A stretch of DNA of 64,000 bases, from positions 5,022,001 through 5,086,000 of the forward strand of contig NZ_CP054690.1 in assembly GCF_013348805.1 (NCBI RefSeq), read 5' to 3'. Below the pieces are notes generated by a model. That model was not told the origin of the DNA and made no database searches. It saw only the letters and a list, made by a program, of their open reading frames with translations. This document shows positions 43,105 through 51,776 of the stretch, piece by piece; the stretch's first letter is position 1; each line of letters begins with the position of its first letter. The stretch is from Rhodococcus sp. W8901. GTDB lineage: Bacteria; Actinomycetota; Actinomycetes; Mycobacteriales; Mycobacteriaceae. Position numbers and translations under genes: made by a program.

Positions 43105-43887
43105 CTACGGGAGCACCGCGCCGCCGTCCACGTGCAGAGACTGCCCGGTGACGTTGACCGCGTCGGCCGAGAGCAGGTACGCGACGGCACCGGCGACATC
43201 CTCGATGGTCTGCGGGCGCTTCATCGGGATGAGCTGGTCCACCATCGCGCCGAAGATCTGCTCGGGCGCCACCCCGGCCAGGGCCGGTTCGTGCTCGGCG
43301 AGCCAGCCGGCGGACTGTCGCCACATGTCCGTCCAGATCAGGCCGGGCAGAACCGCATTGACGCGAACGGAAGGGGCGAGCGCGCGAGCCGATGATTGGG
43401 TCAACGCCAGCACGGCCGCCTTCGACGAACCGTATGCGGTCAGCAGCTCGTGCCCATTTCGGGCCGCGATCGACGAGAAGTTGACCACGGCCCCTTCACG
43501 CCCACGCGTGGCCAGCTCCGCAGCGAAGGCCTGGAGAGCGAAGAAGACCCCGCGGACGTTGACCGCGTAGGTCTTGTCCCAGGTCTCCACATCGAGTGCG
43601 TCGTACTGCCAGAATCCGCCGAGCCCGGCCACGTTGACCAGTCCGTCGAGGTCATCGTGAGCGGCGAAGGCCTCCACGACGGCCGCCTGCAACGCGCCCA
43701 CGTCGCAGATGTCGACGACGTGAGTGGTCACCGCCACTCCGCAGGACCCCACTGCGGCAGCGGTTTCCGCCAACCGCTCCTTGTCGATGTCGATCAGTGC
43801 CAGCCCCCGACCTTCTGCGGACATCCGTTCGGCCACGCCGCGACCGAGGCCGCCACCGGCGCCCGTGACGAGGACCGCGCCCGCCAT
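43105..43887 (-). CDS. SDR-family NAD(P)-dependent dehydrogenase (module 1)
   Basis: The 260-residue classical SDR has the cofactor motif LVTGAGGGLGRGVAE at the N-terminus, NVAGLGGF, a catalytic Ser (VVNFSSIAARNG) and the YGSSK pair. The C-terminus ends NVTGQSLHVDGGAVLP. It starts directly at the stop codon of the cupin gene (TAGATG), so the two are translated together. Context suggests oxidation or reduction of a secondary alcohol or ketone, with the cupin acting on the product. The specific substrate is not evident. Confidence 0.87.
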   Translation of the reverse strand: MAGAVLVTGAGGGLGRGVAERMSAEGRGLALIDIDKERLAETAAAVGSCGVAVTTHVVDICDVGALQAAVVEAFAAHDDLDGLVNVAGLGGFWQYDALDVETWDKTYAVNVRGVFFALQAFAAELATRGREGAVVNFSSIAARNGHELLTAYGSSKAAVLALTQSSARALAPSVRVNAVLPGLIWTDMWRQSAGWLAEHEPALAGVAPEQIFGAMVDQLIPMKRPQTIEDVAGAVAYLLSADAVNVTGQSLHVDGGAVLP

Positions 43888-44472
43888 CTAGCGGCCCGTC
43901 CGAGCGGGCAGGTGCGCGATCGCGTTGTTCGCTGCGGCGAGGTCGTAGAGCAGTTCGTGCGTGATGACTCCGGCAACGGTGCCGTCCTCGTTGTACCCGA
44001 CGATCGGGCCGTGGAAGATGCCGAACATCAGGGACTCGACCTCCTGCCTGGGCAGGTGCACGATGCCGGCCGGTTCGTAGATGTAGTGGTTGGGGCCGAT
44101 GGATTCGGCCTCACCCTCATACGCCCAGCGGCCGAAGATGTTGTACGCCTCCGCGGCGCCGCAATGCATGTGCAGCGGCGCCTGCGCATTCTCCGCCACG
44201 TACAGCAGAATCGAGGCCGCACCGGTGGTCTCGTTGATGTTCAAGAGCTTGAAGGACGTTCCCGGCATCGGGAACGGGGTCCACGGGATATCGTCACAGT
44301 TGTTGACCCGGGACGCGAGACTGAGGGTCGGTCCCGTCACCGGAGAGCTCGCGCGAGCGAAGACCTCTGCGACCGGGGCGTTGGACTGCGGGTCGATCTC
44401 GGGTCCGGTCAGTTGCGGGCGGATCGGGTCGACCACATGGGCGTCGGCTCGGTGAGTGACGTTGACAGACAT
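43888..44472 (-). CDS. ChrR/2,4'-dihydroxyacetophenone-dioxygenase-like cupin (module 1)
   Basis: The 194-residue product starts at ATG 44472 behind AGGAGGAAATACG. It has a cupin metal site with His101, His103 (PLHMHCGAAEAYNIFG) and His139 (AGIVHLPRQ), and the family segment DIPWTPFPMPGTSFKLL. 2,4'-Dihydroxyacetophenone dioxygenase is a ChrR-type cupin with a three-His iron site that cleaves an alpha-hydroxyketone to a carboxylic acid and formate. The resemblance is good, but activity is inferred. It shares the DIPWT-MPGT-FKLL core with the second cupin at 46495. Confidence 0.7.
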   Translation of the reverse strand: MSVNVTHRADAHVVDPIRPQLTGPEIDPQSNAPVAEVFARASSPVTGPTLSLASRVNNCDDIPWTPFPMPGTSFKLLNINETTGAASILLYVAENAQAPLHMHCGAAEAYNIFGRWAYEGEAESIGPNHYIYEPAGIVHLPRQEVESLMFGIFHGPIVGYNEDGTVAGVITHELLYDLAAANNAIAHLPARTGR

Positions 44473-44536
44473 CGTATTTCCTCCTGTATTCGGGGACACC
44501 CCAATGCTCCGATGTGGCGGCCGTCACGTCCATGAC

Positions 44537-44565
44537 GTATTCTCGCCCGATCGTTAGACGAATAC
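44537..44565. promoter_or_regulatory. Candidate LysR binding site between divergent genes
   Basis: GTATTC (44537-44542) and GAATAC (44560-44565) form an inverted repeat with a 17-base gap, located in the intergenic space of the LysR gene and the cupin-SDR operon. The layout is typical of LysR targets. Confidence 0.5.
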
Positions 44566-44580
44566 CTAAGGTCGTGCACG

Positions 44581-45483
44581 ATGGATCTGAATCTACGGCT
44601 CGTGCGTTACTTCGTGGCAGTCGCCGATGCCGGGACTTTCACGAAAGCAGCTGAGCAACTGCATATTGCGACACCGTCGCTGAGCCAACAGGTGCGTAAG
44701 CTCGAAGAGGCGTTGGGCGTCTCGCTGCTCGAGCGAGATCACCGCGGGGCTCGCCTCACCGAAGCCGGACTCGACTTCCTCGACGAGAGCCGAATGCTGC
44801 TGGCCGCCGCCGAATCTGCGGTGGGCGCGGCCCGTCGCCACAAGCGCAGCTCATCGGGGAGGGTGCGCCTCGGGTTCCTTGCCGGTGGGGCCGGGGAGCT
44901 GACCCGTCCGATCATCGACGAGTTCCATCGACGAGAACCCCAAGTGGAACTGGAACTGACGCAACTGGTGTGGGGAGACGAACTCTCGGCATTGACCTCC
45001 GGTCGGGTCGATATGGTCGTCGCCCGCCCGCCTCTCGAGTCGCACCCTCGGCTACGCCGGGTCGTTCTGTTCGAGGAGCCTCGTGTCCTGCTGATGGCAC
45101 ACGACCACCCGCTGGCCCGCCGACGGAAGCTACGAATCGTCGACCTCGCCGACGTCGTTCAGGTGGACACCCGAGAAGGGACCCGAGACTGGCGCAACTG
45201 GTGGTCGATCGATCCACGGCCGGACGGCACGCGTCCCACCTACGGCCCGATGGTGAGCAGCATCGAGGAGATGGTCCAGGTCGTCGCGACCACCGATGCG
45301 GTTGCGATCACAGGTGCAGGCGTGGCCAGTCTGTTCCGGCGAGCGGACACCACCTCGCGACCCATCGTGGACGCCGAACTGTCGACCGTCGAACTCGTTT
45401 TCCTCGCCTCGGATACACCCCGCGCCGTCGAACGTTTCGTTGCGGTTGCGCTCGGGCTGAGCGCAGTCCTCGGCACCCGCTGA
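44581..45483 (+). CDS. LysR-family regulator (module 1)
   Basis: The 300-residue protein has an N-terminal winged helix (MDLNLRLVRYFVAVADAGTF, then AEQLHIATPSLSQQVRKLEE) and a periplasmic-binding-protein-like effector domain. It is divergent from the cupin-SDR pair and presumably controls it. The effector-domain phrase WWSIDPRPDGTRPTYG recurs in the second LysR protein (DFWMVNPRPDGTRAEPS), so the two regulators are related and may sense similar ligands. Confidence 0.88.
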   Translation: MDLNLRLVRYFVAVADAGTFTKAAEQLHIATPSLSQQVRKLEEALGVSLLERDHRGARLTEAGLDFLDESRMLLAAAESAVGAARRHKRSSSGRVRLGFLAGGAGELTRPIIDEFHRREPQVELELTQLVWGDELSALTSGRVDMVVARPPLESHPRLRRVVLFEEPRVLLMAHDHPLARRRKLRIVDLADVVQVDTREGTRDWRNWWSIDPRPDGTRPTYGPMVSSIEEMVQVVATTDAVAITGAGVASLFRRADTTSRPIVDAELSTVELVFLASDTPRAVERFVAVALGLSAVLGTR

Positions 45484-45527
45484 TCCAGAGGGCAGCGCCC
45501 CGTCACGACTTTGCTGGAGCCCAAGCT

Positions 45528-46436
45528 TCACTTCATTGGCGGCTTCACGGCTGCTTGGTGACAGGCCTGGCCGATCGCATCCTGGAGCGTTGTCAGCTCC
45601 GGCCTTCGGTTGCCTTCCAAAGTGCACAGGGTAACCACGCTCGGGCTGATGTCGTCGATGGGCACGAAGCTGACCAGCGGATGACGGTAGTACGTAGGCA
45701 GCGACTCAGGCGTGGTGGTGACACCCGCGCCGGCGGCGACCGCTTCGAGTAGTTCTTCTACTGTCGATACTGCAAGACTCGGTTCGGCTCGGGTGCCGTC
45801 CGGCCGCGGGTTCACCATCCAGAAGTCGGTCCATTCCGGCGGCCCGCCGCTGCTGCTGATGAACGGCTCTGTGGCAATCTCGGCGAACCGGATCGATTCC
45901 CGGGCGGCCAACGGGTGGTCGTGGGCAAGCACGGCCACCCGTCGCTCGGACAGAATTCGCCGGCGCCGGACTCCCTCAGCAGGAAACGGTTCCCGGACAA
46001 ACACTGCATCGATGTCGCCGGCCAGCAGTGGAGCCAGTTGTTCGCTCCACTCGAGGTGGTGCAACTTCACGTGCAGATCCGGATCAGCGGAGCGGAGCCG
46101 ATCCAGCACGGCAGTCGTGAGCAGACCGGCACCGGTTGCCATGAACCCGATATCGATGCTGCGACGGCCCAGACGGACCGATTCACGCCACCGCAGAAGG
46201 GTCTCGTTGGCGGCCACGACTGCGCGTGCCTGCGGGATCAGCGCGCATCCGGCTTCGGTCAGCTCGACGTGTCGAGAGTTGCGTTCGAAGAGCAGGAAAC
46301 GCAGGTCCTTCTCCAACCGGGACACCTGCTGACTGAGCGCCGGTCCCGTCATGTGTAGCAGTGTGGCGGCACGTCCGAAGTGCAGCTCGTCCGCCACGGC
46401 TAGGAAACACCGAAGCGCCTGCGGCGAGACATACAT
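45528..46436 (-). CDS. LysR-family regulator (module 2)
   Basis: The 302-residue protein has an N-terminal helix-turn-helix (ADELHFGRAATLLHMTGPAL, then SQQVSRLEKDLRFLLFERNS) and a typical effector domain. It lies downstream of the second cupin and the zinc dehydrogenase on the same strand, an unusual placement for a LysR regulator, so it may be co-transcribed with its targets. It is convergent with the module 1 LysR, 44 bases away. Confidence 0.87.
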   Translation of the reverse strand: MYVSPQALRCFLAVADELHFGRAATLLHMTGPALSQQVSRLEKDLRFLLFERNSRHVELTEAGCALIPQARAVVAANETLLRWRESVRLGRRSIDIGFMATGAGLLTTAVLDRLRSADPDLHVKLHHLEWSEQLAPLLAGDIDAVFVREPFPAEGVRRRRILSERRVAVLAHDHPLAARESIRFAEIATEPFISSSGGPPEWTDFWMVNPRPDGTRAEPSLAVSTVEELLEAVAAGAGVTTTPESLPTYYRHPLVSFVPIDDISPSVVTLCTLEGNRRPELTTLQDAIGQACHQAAVKPPMK

Positions 46437-46494
46437 GCTTCACCTCGCACGACATCGGTTGGAGAATCAGGTGTCAGGCTAGCCGATTCGGCGG

Positions 46495-47028
46495 CTACCC
46501 GATCGCCTTCGCGTGCATCTCCTGGGACGGATCAGTGGCGTAGTCGACCAGCTGGAGCTTCTCGACGGCGCCGTTGTCACGCGCCATGTAGTAGTGCAAT
46601 CGGGCGTCCGCGACGACCGCGAGTCCGCCATCAGGCAGGTAGCCGGCGATCGGGCCCTCGACCATGGCGAGCATGACACAGCCGTCCGGGGCGATCGGCG
46701 TGTGCACGGCGCCGGCAACCTCGCAGGTGTACATGCCGGCCATGCCGGGATCGTCCTCCTCGTAATAGAATCCGCCTTCCAGTAGATATGCCTGCACATT
46801 TCCCATATGCCAATGCGGAGTGGCAACGGTGCCGGGATCCACTTTCAGGATGAGGGTGAACGCGCCGGTCACGAGATTGCAGTACAGAAGCTTGAATCGC
46901 GTTCCGGGCATCAGCCAGTCGGTCCACGGAATGTCGTCGGGGTCGACGAATTCCTTTCTTGCGCCCTTCGGCGTGACGCCGGGGTTGGTCATCCAGAATG
47001 TCGGTCCGAGGTTCGAGCCAGTGGTCAT
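46495..47028 (-). CDS. 2,4'-dihydroxyacetophenone-dioxygenase-like cupin (module 2)
   Basis: The 177 residues equal my recollection of the length of characterised 2,4'-dihydroxyacetophenone dioxygenase. Its three-His site is visible as His72, His74 (TPHWHMGNVQAYLLEGG) and His109 (GAVHTPIAP). The family core DIPWTDWLMPGTRFKLL is shared with the module 1 cupin. The glutamate-like position after HxH in module 1 (AAEAY) reads VQAY here. It probably acts on a hydroxyketone produced by the dehydrogenase encoded 43 bases upstream. Substrate unknown. Confidence 0.72.
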   Translation of the reverse strand: MTTGSNLGPTFWMTNPGVTPKGARKEFVDPDDIPWTDWLMPGTRFKLLYCNLVTGAFTLILKVDPGTVATPHWHMGNVQAYLLEGGFYYEEDDPGMAGMYTCEVAGAVHTPIAPDGCVMLAMVEGPIAGYLPDGGLAVVADARLHYYMARDNGAVEKLQLVDYATDPSQEMHAKAIG

Positions 47029-47070
47029 GGTTTTCCCTTTTCTATTACGTGCGTGGAGGCTTCGGGTCCG

Positions 47071-48129
47071 TCAGCCGACTGCGGCCATGTCGACCAGGAC
47101 CTTGATGGCTGTTTGGTCCCGGAGTGGGCCGAACCCATCGGTGATGAGGTCCTCGAATGCGATCGTCTGCACCCAACTGTCCAGCGGATACGCCCCACGA
47201 GCCATGAACTCGATGGCCTCCGGATAGTCGCGGCAGTATGCGATGGAGCCGACGATCTCGCACTCGTTGAACAGGATCTCGGTGGGGTTGAACTCGACCG
47301 GCCGCTGGTGCACCGCGACGACCACAACTCGGCCGTGCGCAGCTGTCGAGCGGACCGCATTCAGGAAAGTGGCCGGTACGCCGGCCGTCTCGAACGATCG
47401 CGCGACGCCGGCTCCATCGGTGTTCGCACGCAGTTCCGCGACGACATCCGTTTCACTTGGGTCGATGACCCTCGTCGCTCCGACAGCTTCGATCGCCGCG
47501 CGCCGCGCCGCCGACGGCTCGATCACGGTGATGTCCTCGATACCTGTGGCCCTCAGCGCCAGGAATACTCCGATTCCGATGGGACCGGCCCCATGGACCG
47601 CGACGCTGCTGCCCGGAGCGACATCGCCACGACGCACGGCGTGCAGGGCCACGGCGAGGGGTTCGATCAACGCTCCCTCGCGGGTGCTCATCCCGTCAGG
47701 AAGCCGATAGACGTGGTCGGCGTCGACGACTGCATACTGTCCGAGTCCACCCCCGCCGGCCCAGCTGTAGCCGACTGCGGCGATATTGCTGCAGAGGTTG
47801 TACGAGCCGGCCAGACAGGCCGCGCATCGTCGACAGTTGACGGTGGGTTCTACCGCCACGGCGTCGCCGACCGACAGCTCGTCGACGTCTGCCCCTACCT
47901 CCACGATCTCTCCGGAGAACTCGTGACCGAGAACCACCGGGACGCTCACTCCAGTGAGAGGATGCGGCGTTATCGGCGCCATCATCGGCGCGTGATAATA
48001 CTCGTGCAGATCACTGCCGCACAGGCCATTGAAATGCACCCGAACTTTCACCTGACCAGGGCCTGCAATAGGCTCAGGGATATCTTCGAAACGGATATCG
48101 CCAACTCCGTGGTAGCGGGCTGCCTTCAT
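47071..48129 (-). CDS. Zinc-dependent alcohol dehydrogenase, 2,3-butanediol dehydrogenase-like (module 2)
   Basis: The 352-residue medium-chain dehydrogenase has a catalytic zinc site (NGLCGSDLHEYYHAP, GHEFSGEIVEVG), a structural zinc loop (CRRCAACLAGSYNLC) and the Rossmann motif VAVHGAGPIGIGVFLAL. The GSDLHEYYHAP stretch is characteristic of 2,3-butanediol dehydrogenases, which oxidise vicinal diols to alpha-hydroxyketones. ATG 48129 is preceded by GGGAGTTTCAAGA. It is the first gene of the leftward dehydrogenase-cupin-LysR unit, giving a possible diol to hydroxyketone to acid sequence. Confidence 0.85.
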   Translation of the reverse strand: MKAARYHGVGDIRFEDIPEPIAGPGQVKVRVHFNGLCGSDLHEYYHAPMMAPITPHPLTGVSVPVVLGHEFSGEIVEVGADVDELSVGDAVAVEPTVNCRRCAACLAGSYNLCSNIAAVGYSWAGGGGLGQYAVVDADHVYRLPDGMSTREGALIEPLAVALHAVRRGDVAPGSSVAVHGAGPIGIGVFLALRATGIEDITVIEPSAARRAAIEAVGATRVIDPSETDVVAELRANTDGAGVARSFETAGVPATFLNAVRSTAAHGRVVVVAVHQRPVEFNPTEILFNECEIVGSIAYCRDYPEAIEFMARGAYPLDSWVQTIAFEDLITDGFGPLRDQTAIKVLVDMAAVG

Positions 48130-48480
48130 TCTTGAAACTCCCGTGTTTCGAGACTCATATAGGTTCTGACGTGATGTAGACAACAGTCGCACTGGGCGTG
48201 CGGAGAAGTCCAGGTACTTTCTTTCGTGTATCGATAAGCCGCGCTTATCGATCGGGAGGAGTTCTTCTTCAGTCTGCAGGCGGCCGGATCACGTTTGATG
48301 CACGCCGCTTACGAGGCGAGGACGCCCCCTACGCGGCCGCCACACCTACGCCGCCGACATCGGGAACTCGGCGCCCTGGCGCGCTACACCGCCCGAAAGC
48401 CGATGAAAGCCGATGAAAGCCGAAGGAATGTAGGGCATTACACGGCGTGACCAAGCTGCCGTGGCGGGTGCGCTCCTGCC
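48130..48480. other. Intergenic region between the dehydrogenase and phospholipase C genes
   Basis: This 351-base stretch holds a perfect inverted repeat (48230-48252) and a short tandem repeat, a ten-base unit GATGAAAGCC in two and a half copies (48394-48422). No credible gene was found. Confidence 0.6.
48230..48252. promoter_or_regulatory. Perfect inverted repeat ATCGATAAGC-CGC-GCTTATCGAT
   Basis: The ten-base arms are separated by three bases, about 100 bases upstream of the zinc dehydrogenase. The AT-rich palindromic character suggests a regulator-binding site for the module 2 operon. Confidence 0.5.
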
Positions 48481-50652
48481 TCAGGACCCCGGGAACGGGA
48501 TCGGCAACGTGCTCGACCCGGTCACGGGTGCCGGCGGCTGCGGCAGCAGCGTGAGGTCGCCGGTCGCGGCTACCTCGACGGGGTCCTGACTGACACTGTC
48601 GGCACCGTTCTCGAGGTGTCCCATCCAGCGGCGCCGGAACGACGGATCCTCGTCGACGGTGAAAGACGCGTCGTACCAGCCGTGCCGTGACGGCACGCTC
48701 CACGACCCCGGCTCCCCCGGCGCCAGTCGGTCGGCGCCCGCGGGGAGCCGCACCGTGAGGTCCGTGTCGCCGTGGTTCACCGCGGTCACCGTCAGCGTTC
48801 GGGTGCCGGCGTCGACGGTGGTCCGCATGTCCAACCGCGCTGCGGGCCCGTCGACCGATCCGCCGAACTCGCGACGGAAACCGTTGGGGCCGATCATCGT
48901 CAGGTCGTAGCGCTCGCCGCTGACCGTGACGGTGTCGCTGTGGTCGCCGAGCACGTCGAAGTGCCGGGGCAGCTCGAACTCACCCGCGTACGGGTACAGC
49001 GCGAGGTGGACGCTCTCGGCTCCGGTGTTGCGCATCCGGACGGTCAGCGACCGCACCTCCGGATCGAGAGCGACGTCGGCGTCCGGCTGATACGGCAATG
49101 CGCGAGCGGGCCGGGTCCCGCTCTCCTGCACCGGCATCCGCTGCTGCTCGGGCGGGGCGGGCTTCCACCGCGGGGTGAGCGGCGGAGCGGGCGGCGGTGG
49201 CGTGAGCGACGGCCGGGCACGCGGGTTGTCGAAGTCGAACGCCGACGTCAGGTCGCCGGCGACGGTGCGCCGCCACCCACTGATCTCCGGCTGCGTGAAC
49301 CCGAACCGCCGCTCCAGGAACTGGGTGACCGATGTGTGGTCGAATACCTGCGAGCACACGTAGCCGCCGACGGTCCACGGCGAGATCACCGTCATCGGCA
49401 CGCGCGGCCCGAGGCCCAGTGGCTTGTCGCCCACGTACTCGTCGGTGACGTCCCGCGGCGGCAACGGCGGCGGCACGTGGTCGTAGTAGCCGTCGTTCTC
49501 GTCGAAGTTGAGCAGGACCGCCGTCTTCGACCAGGTGTCGGGGTCGGAGGCGATCGCGTCGAGCACCTTGTAGACCAGGCTCGCGCTGGACGCCGGGGAC
49601 GACACCATCGGGTGCTCGCAGTCCACCGCCGACGGCACCAGGTACGACACCTGCGGCAGCGCGGCGGCCTCGACGTCGGCGCGGAACACGTCCGCGAGCG
49701 TGCCGGGCCGCTCGCGGCGCAGTGCGCGGTCGTACAGGCGACGGTCCGGTCCGTCGAGTCGTGCCACGCCCTCGTCGAGGCACCGGAGCAACTGGTTCTG
49801 CACGTCCACCGGCAGCAGTGGCAGCGCGACGTAGAGCGCCGCGAGCGTCGGGAACTGGTAGGGCACCAGGACGGGATGCCCGAGCAGCGCGTGCACGATC
49901 TGTTCGAACCGAACGAAGTACTCGAGGTTGTTGTCGGTGAAGTTGTCCCACTCCTGGTAGGTCCGCCAGCTCACGCCGGCCGTCTCGAGCCGTTCGGGCA
50001 CCGTCGTCCACGTGTAGCCGCCGTGCCACGGCATGTACGAGTCGTTGGTGACCGCGCGGGAACCGTCGGCCTCGAATCCGGTGTAGCCGCTGATCCAGTA
50101 GTTGCGGTTGGGTGCGGTCGAGGTGGGTACCGAGCAGTGGTAGGCGTCGCACACCGTGAAGGACTCGGCGAGTTCGAACTGGAACGGGATGTCGAGCCGG
50201 TCGTAGTGCGCCATCGTGGCGGCGGTCTTGGCGGGGATCCAGCCGTCGTGCCAGCCGCCCTCGACGGCCGCCTGCCCGCCTGCCCACTCGTGGTCGAGCG
50301 CGTCCACGTTCTGGGTGTCCATTCGCTGCGCGCCCGCCGCGTCCCGGATCCGGTACGGCACCACCACGGAGTCCCGGTCGGGCTGCTCGTACACGGTCCG
50401 CCCGGTGCGCAGCGTCAGCGCGTTGGGATCACCGAAGCCGCGCACACCCCGGAGGGTGCCGAAGTAGTGGTCGAAGGCGCGATTCTCCTGCATCAAGAGT
50501 ACAACGTGTTCGATCGACTCCAGGCCGCCCGGCGGGACCGGCGAGGCGAGGGCCGCCTGCAACGACGGCGGCAGGAGCGATCCCGCCGCGGCGGCGCCGA
50601 CGGCACCCGCACCCACTCTCATGAACCGGCGGCGAGACATCTCGAACGTCAC
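48481..50652 (-). CDS. Tat-exported phospholipase C (phosphoesterase family)
   Basis: The 723-residue protein starts at GTG 50652 (after GGAGGTTCA) with a twin-arginine signal (SRRRFMRVGAGAVGAAAAG) cleaved near residue 37. The phosphoesterase domain (~42-500) begins EHVVLLMQENRAFDHYFGTL, with the metal/nucleophile region ENR and later FDENDGYYDHVPPP and FDHTSVTQFLERRFG. Two C-terminal beta domains (DUF756-type, ~545-700) follow, as in Pseudomonas PlcN/PlcH and mycobacterial Plc proteins. It hydrolyses phospholipids outside the cell. It stands alone, without a neighbouring accessory gene. Confidence 0.92.
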   Translation of the reverse strand: MTFEMSRRRFMRVGAGAVGAAAAGSLLPPSLQAALASPVPPGGLESIEHVVLLMQENRAFDHYFGTLRGVRGFGDPNALTLRTGRTVYEQPDRDSVVVPYRIRDAAGAQRMDTQNVDALDHEWAGGQAAVEGGWHDGWIPAKTAATMAHYDRLDIPFQFELAESFTVCDAYHCSVPTSTAPNRNYWISGYTGFEADGSRAVTNDSYMPWHGGYTWTTVPERLETAGVSWRTYQEWDNFTDNNLEYFVRFEQIVHALLGHPVLVPYQFPTLAALYVALPLLPVDVQNQLLRCLDEGVARLDGPDRRLYDRALRRERPGTLADVFRADVEAAALPQVSYLVPSAVDCEHPMVSSPASSASLVYKVLDAIASDPDTWSKTAVLLNFDENDGYYDHVPPPLPPRDVTDEYVGDKPLGLGPRVPMTVISPWTVGGYVCSQVFDHTSVTQFLERRFGFTQPEISGWRRTVAGDLTSAFDFDNPRARPSLTPPPPAPPLTPRWKPAPPEQQRMPVQESGTRPARALPYQPDADVALDPEVRSLTVRMRNTGAESVHLALYPYAGEFELPRHFDVLGDHSDTVTVSGERYDLTMIGPNGFRREFGGSVDGPAARLDMRTTVDAGTRTLTVTAVNHGDTDLTVRLPAGADRLAPGEPGSWSVPSRHGWYDASFTVDEDPSFRRRWMGHLENGADSVSQDPVEVAATGDLTLLPQPPAPVTGSSTLPIPFPGS

Positions 50653-50823
50653 TGAACCTCCTGAACAGGCGAATCGGACGCAGTTGCGGGGAGGTTATCG
50701 AAGCGGTGAGCGGCCCGGAGCCGAATTCACCGCATCCGCGATGAGTTTCGAGCGGGCGCCCGGTCTGTACGGCAAAAGGCTCCGCGCATCGGGCGCGGGG
50801 CGGCCCGAGGAACGGAGCTCGCC

Positions 50824-51255
50824 ATGACCGCTGCAGTCCCCCACACCCGCACCGTCCCCAGCACCGCCGCCGTGTCGTCGCGGGCCCGCCTCATCGGACT
50901 CGTCGTCACCGGCCTGGTCGTGGCGTTCCTGCTGTTCGACGCCGGCATCCATCTGGCGAACATCCAACCGGTCCGCGACTCGATGGCGGAGTACGGCTTC
51001 CCCGACTACGCGCCCTACATCATGGGTGTGGTGATGCTCGTGTGCCTGGCGCTGTACCTGGTGCCGGTCACGTCGATTCTCGGCGCCGTGCTGCTCACCG
51101 GTTATCTCGGCGGGGCGGTCGCGTGCAACATCCTCACCGAACAGTCGCTGCTCTCGACGATCCTGTCCCCGGTGTACGTCGGAATCTTCGTGTGGGGCGG
51201 GCTGTACCTGCGTGACGCGCGGGTCCGCGCGATCATGCCGCTCGTCCGCGACTGA
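50824..51255 (+). CDS. DoxX-like four-helix membrane protein
   Basis: The 143-residue protein has four predicted helices, starting with LIGLVVTGLVVAFLLFDAGI. The phrases DSMAEYGFPDYAPYIMG, LYLVPVTSILGAVLLTGYLG and VYVGIFVWGGLYLRD fit the DoxX-like family. ATG 50824 follows GGAGCTCGCC. Members are linked to redox stress or remain uncharacterised. It is followed by a strong terminator and is probably monocistronic. Confidence 0.8.
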   Translation: MTAAVPHTRTVPSTAAVSSRARLIGLVVTGLVVAFLLFDAGIHLANIQPVRDSMAEYGFPDYAPYIMGVVMLVCLALYLVPVTSILGAVLLTGYLGGAVACNILTEQSLLSTILSPVYVGIFVWGGLYLRDARVRAIMPLVRD

Positions 51256-51298
51256 CGCCGACCGTGGCCGCGCCGTCCGCGGTCACGACGCCTGATCC

Positions 51299-51334
51299 GC
51301 CCCGGTTGCCCTGCTCGGCGAGGGCAACCGGGGC
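51299..51334 (+). terminator. Hairpin terminator after the DoxX-like gene
   Basis: GCCCCGGTTGCCCT (51299-51312) pairs perfectly with 51321-51334 across an eight-base loop. Confidence 0.8.
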
Positions 51335-51389
51335 GCGCTTTCCGCCGGGTCCGTCGTGACGGATCCGGCGTCGGCATAGGCTGGTCGTC

Positions 51390-51770
51390 GTGAAGAAGTA
51401 CGTCCCCGCCGCCGTAGTCGACATTGTGCTGGTCCTCGCGTTCGCCGCGGCGGGCCGCAGCAGTCACGAGGAGGCCGTTCTCAGTGGGTTGCTCACCACG
51501 GCGTGGCCGTTCCTGGTCGGCCTGGCTGTCGGATGGCTGATCACGTTCCTGCTCTACCACGACAAGTTCGACGCCGTGCTGGCTTTCCCGACCGGCGTCA
51601 TCGTGTGGGTCTCGACGCTGGTGCTCGGCATGCTGTTGCGAGTGGTCAGCGATCAGGGCACCGCCTTCTCGTTCATCCTCGTCGCCGCGTCGTTCCTTGG
51701 CCTGTTCCTCATCGGCTGGCGGGCGATCTACCAAACAGTCAGGCGGCGGCGCACCCTCAGCGGACTCTGA
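51390..51770 (+). CDS. DUF3054-family membrane protein
   Basis: The 126-residue protein starts at GTG 51390 and has four hydrophobic helices. The DUF3054 pattern is visible (VVDIVLVLAFAAAGRSSHEE, AWPFLVGLAVGWLI and the basic tail YQTVRRRRTLSGL). The function of this family is unknown. It ends six bases before the peptide-transporter gene and may be co-transcribed with it. Confidence 0.8.
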   Translation: MKKYVPAAVVDIVLVLAFAAAGRSSHEEAVLSGLLTTAWPFLVGLAVGWLITFLLYHDKFDAVLAFPTGVIVWVSTLVLGMLLRVVSDQGTAFSFILVAASFLGLFLIGWRAIYQTVRRRRTLSGL

Positions 51771-51776
51771 GGCCGC

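Noticed and set aside
31475-43887. Recent horizontal transfer of the catabolic island
   Set aside because: No integrase, transposase, tRNA junction or flanking direct repeats, and base composition looks like the neighbours.
48394-48422. GATGAAAGCC tandem repeat considered as iteron or CRISPR-like
   Set aside because: Only two and a half copies without spacers or replication genes nearby.
48772-50655. 627-codon frame on the plus strand inside the phospholipase C gene
   Set aside because: Shadow of a strongly supported Tat-exported enzyme; composition is repetitive Arg/Val/Gly.
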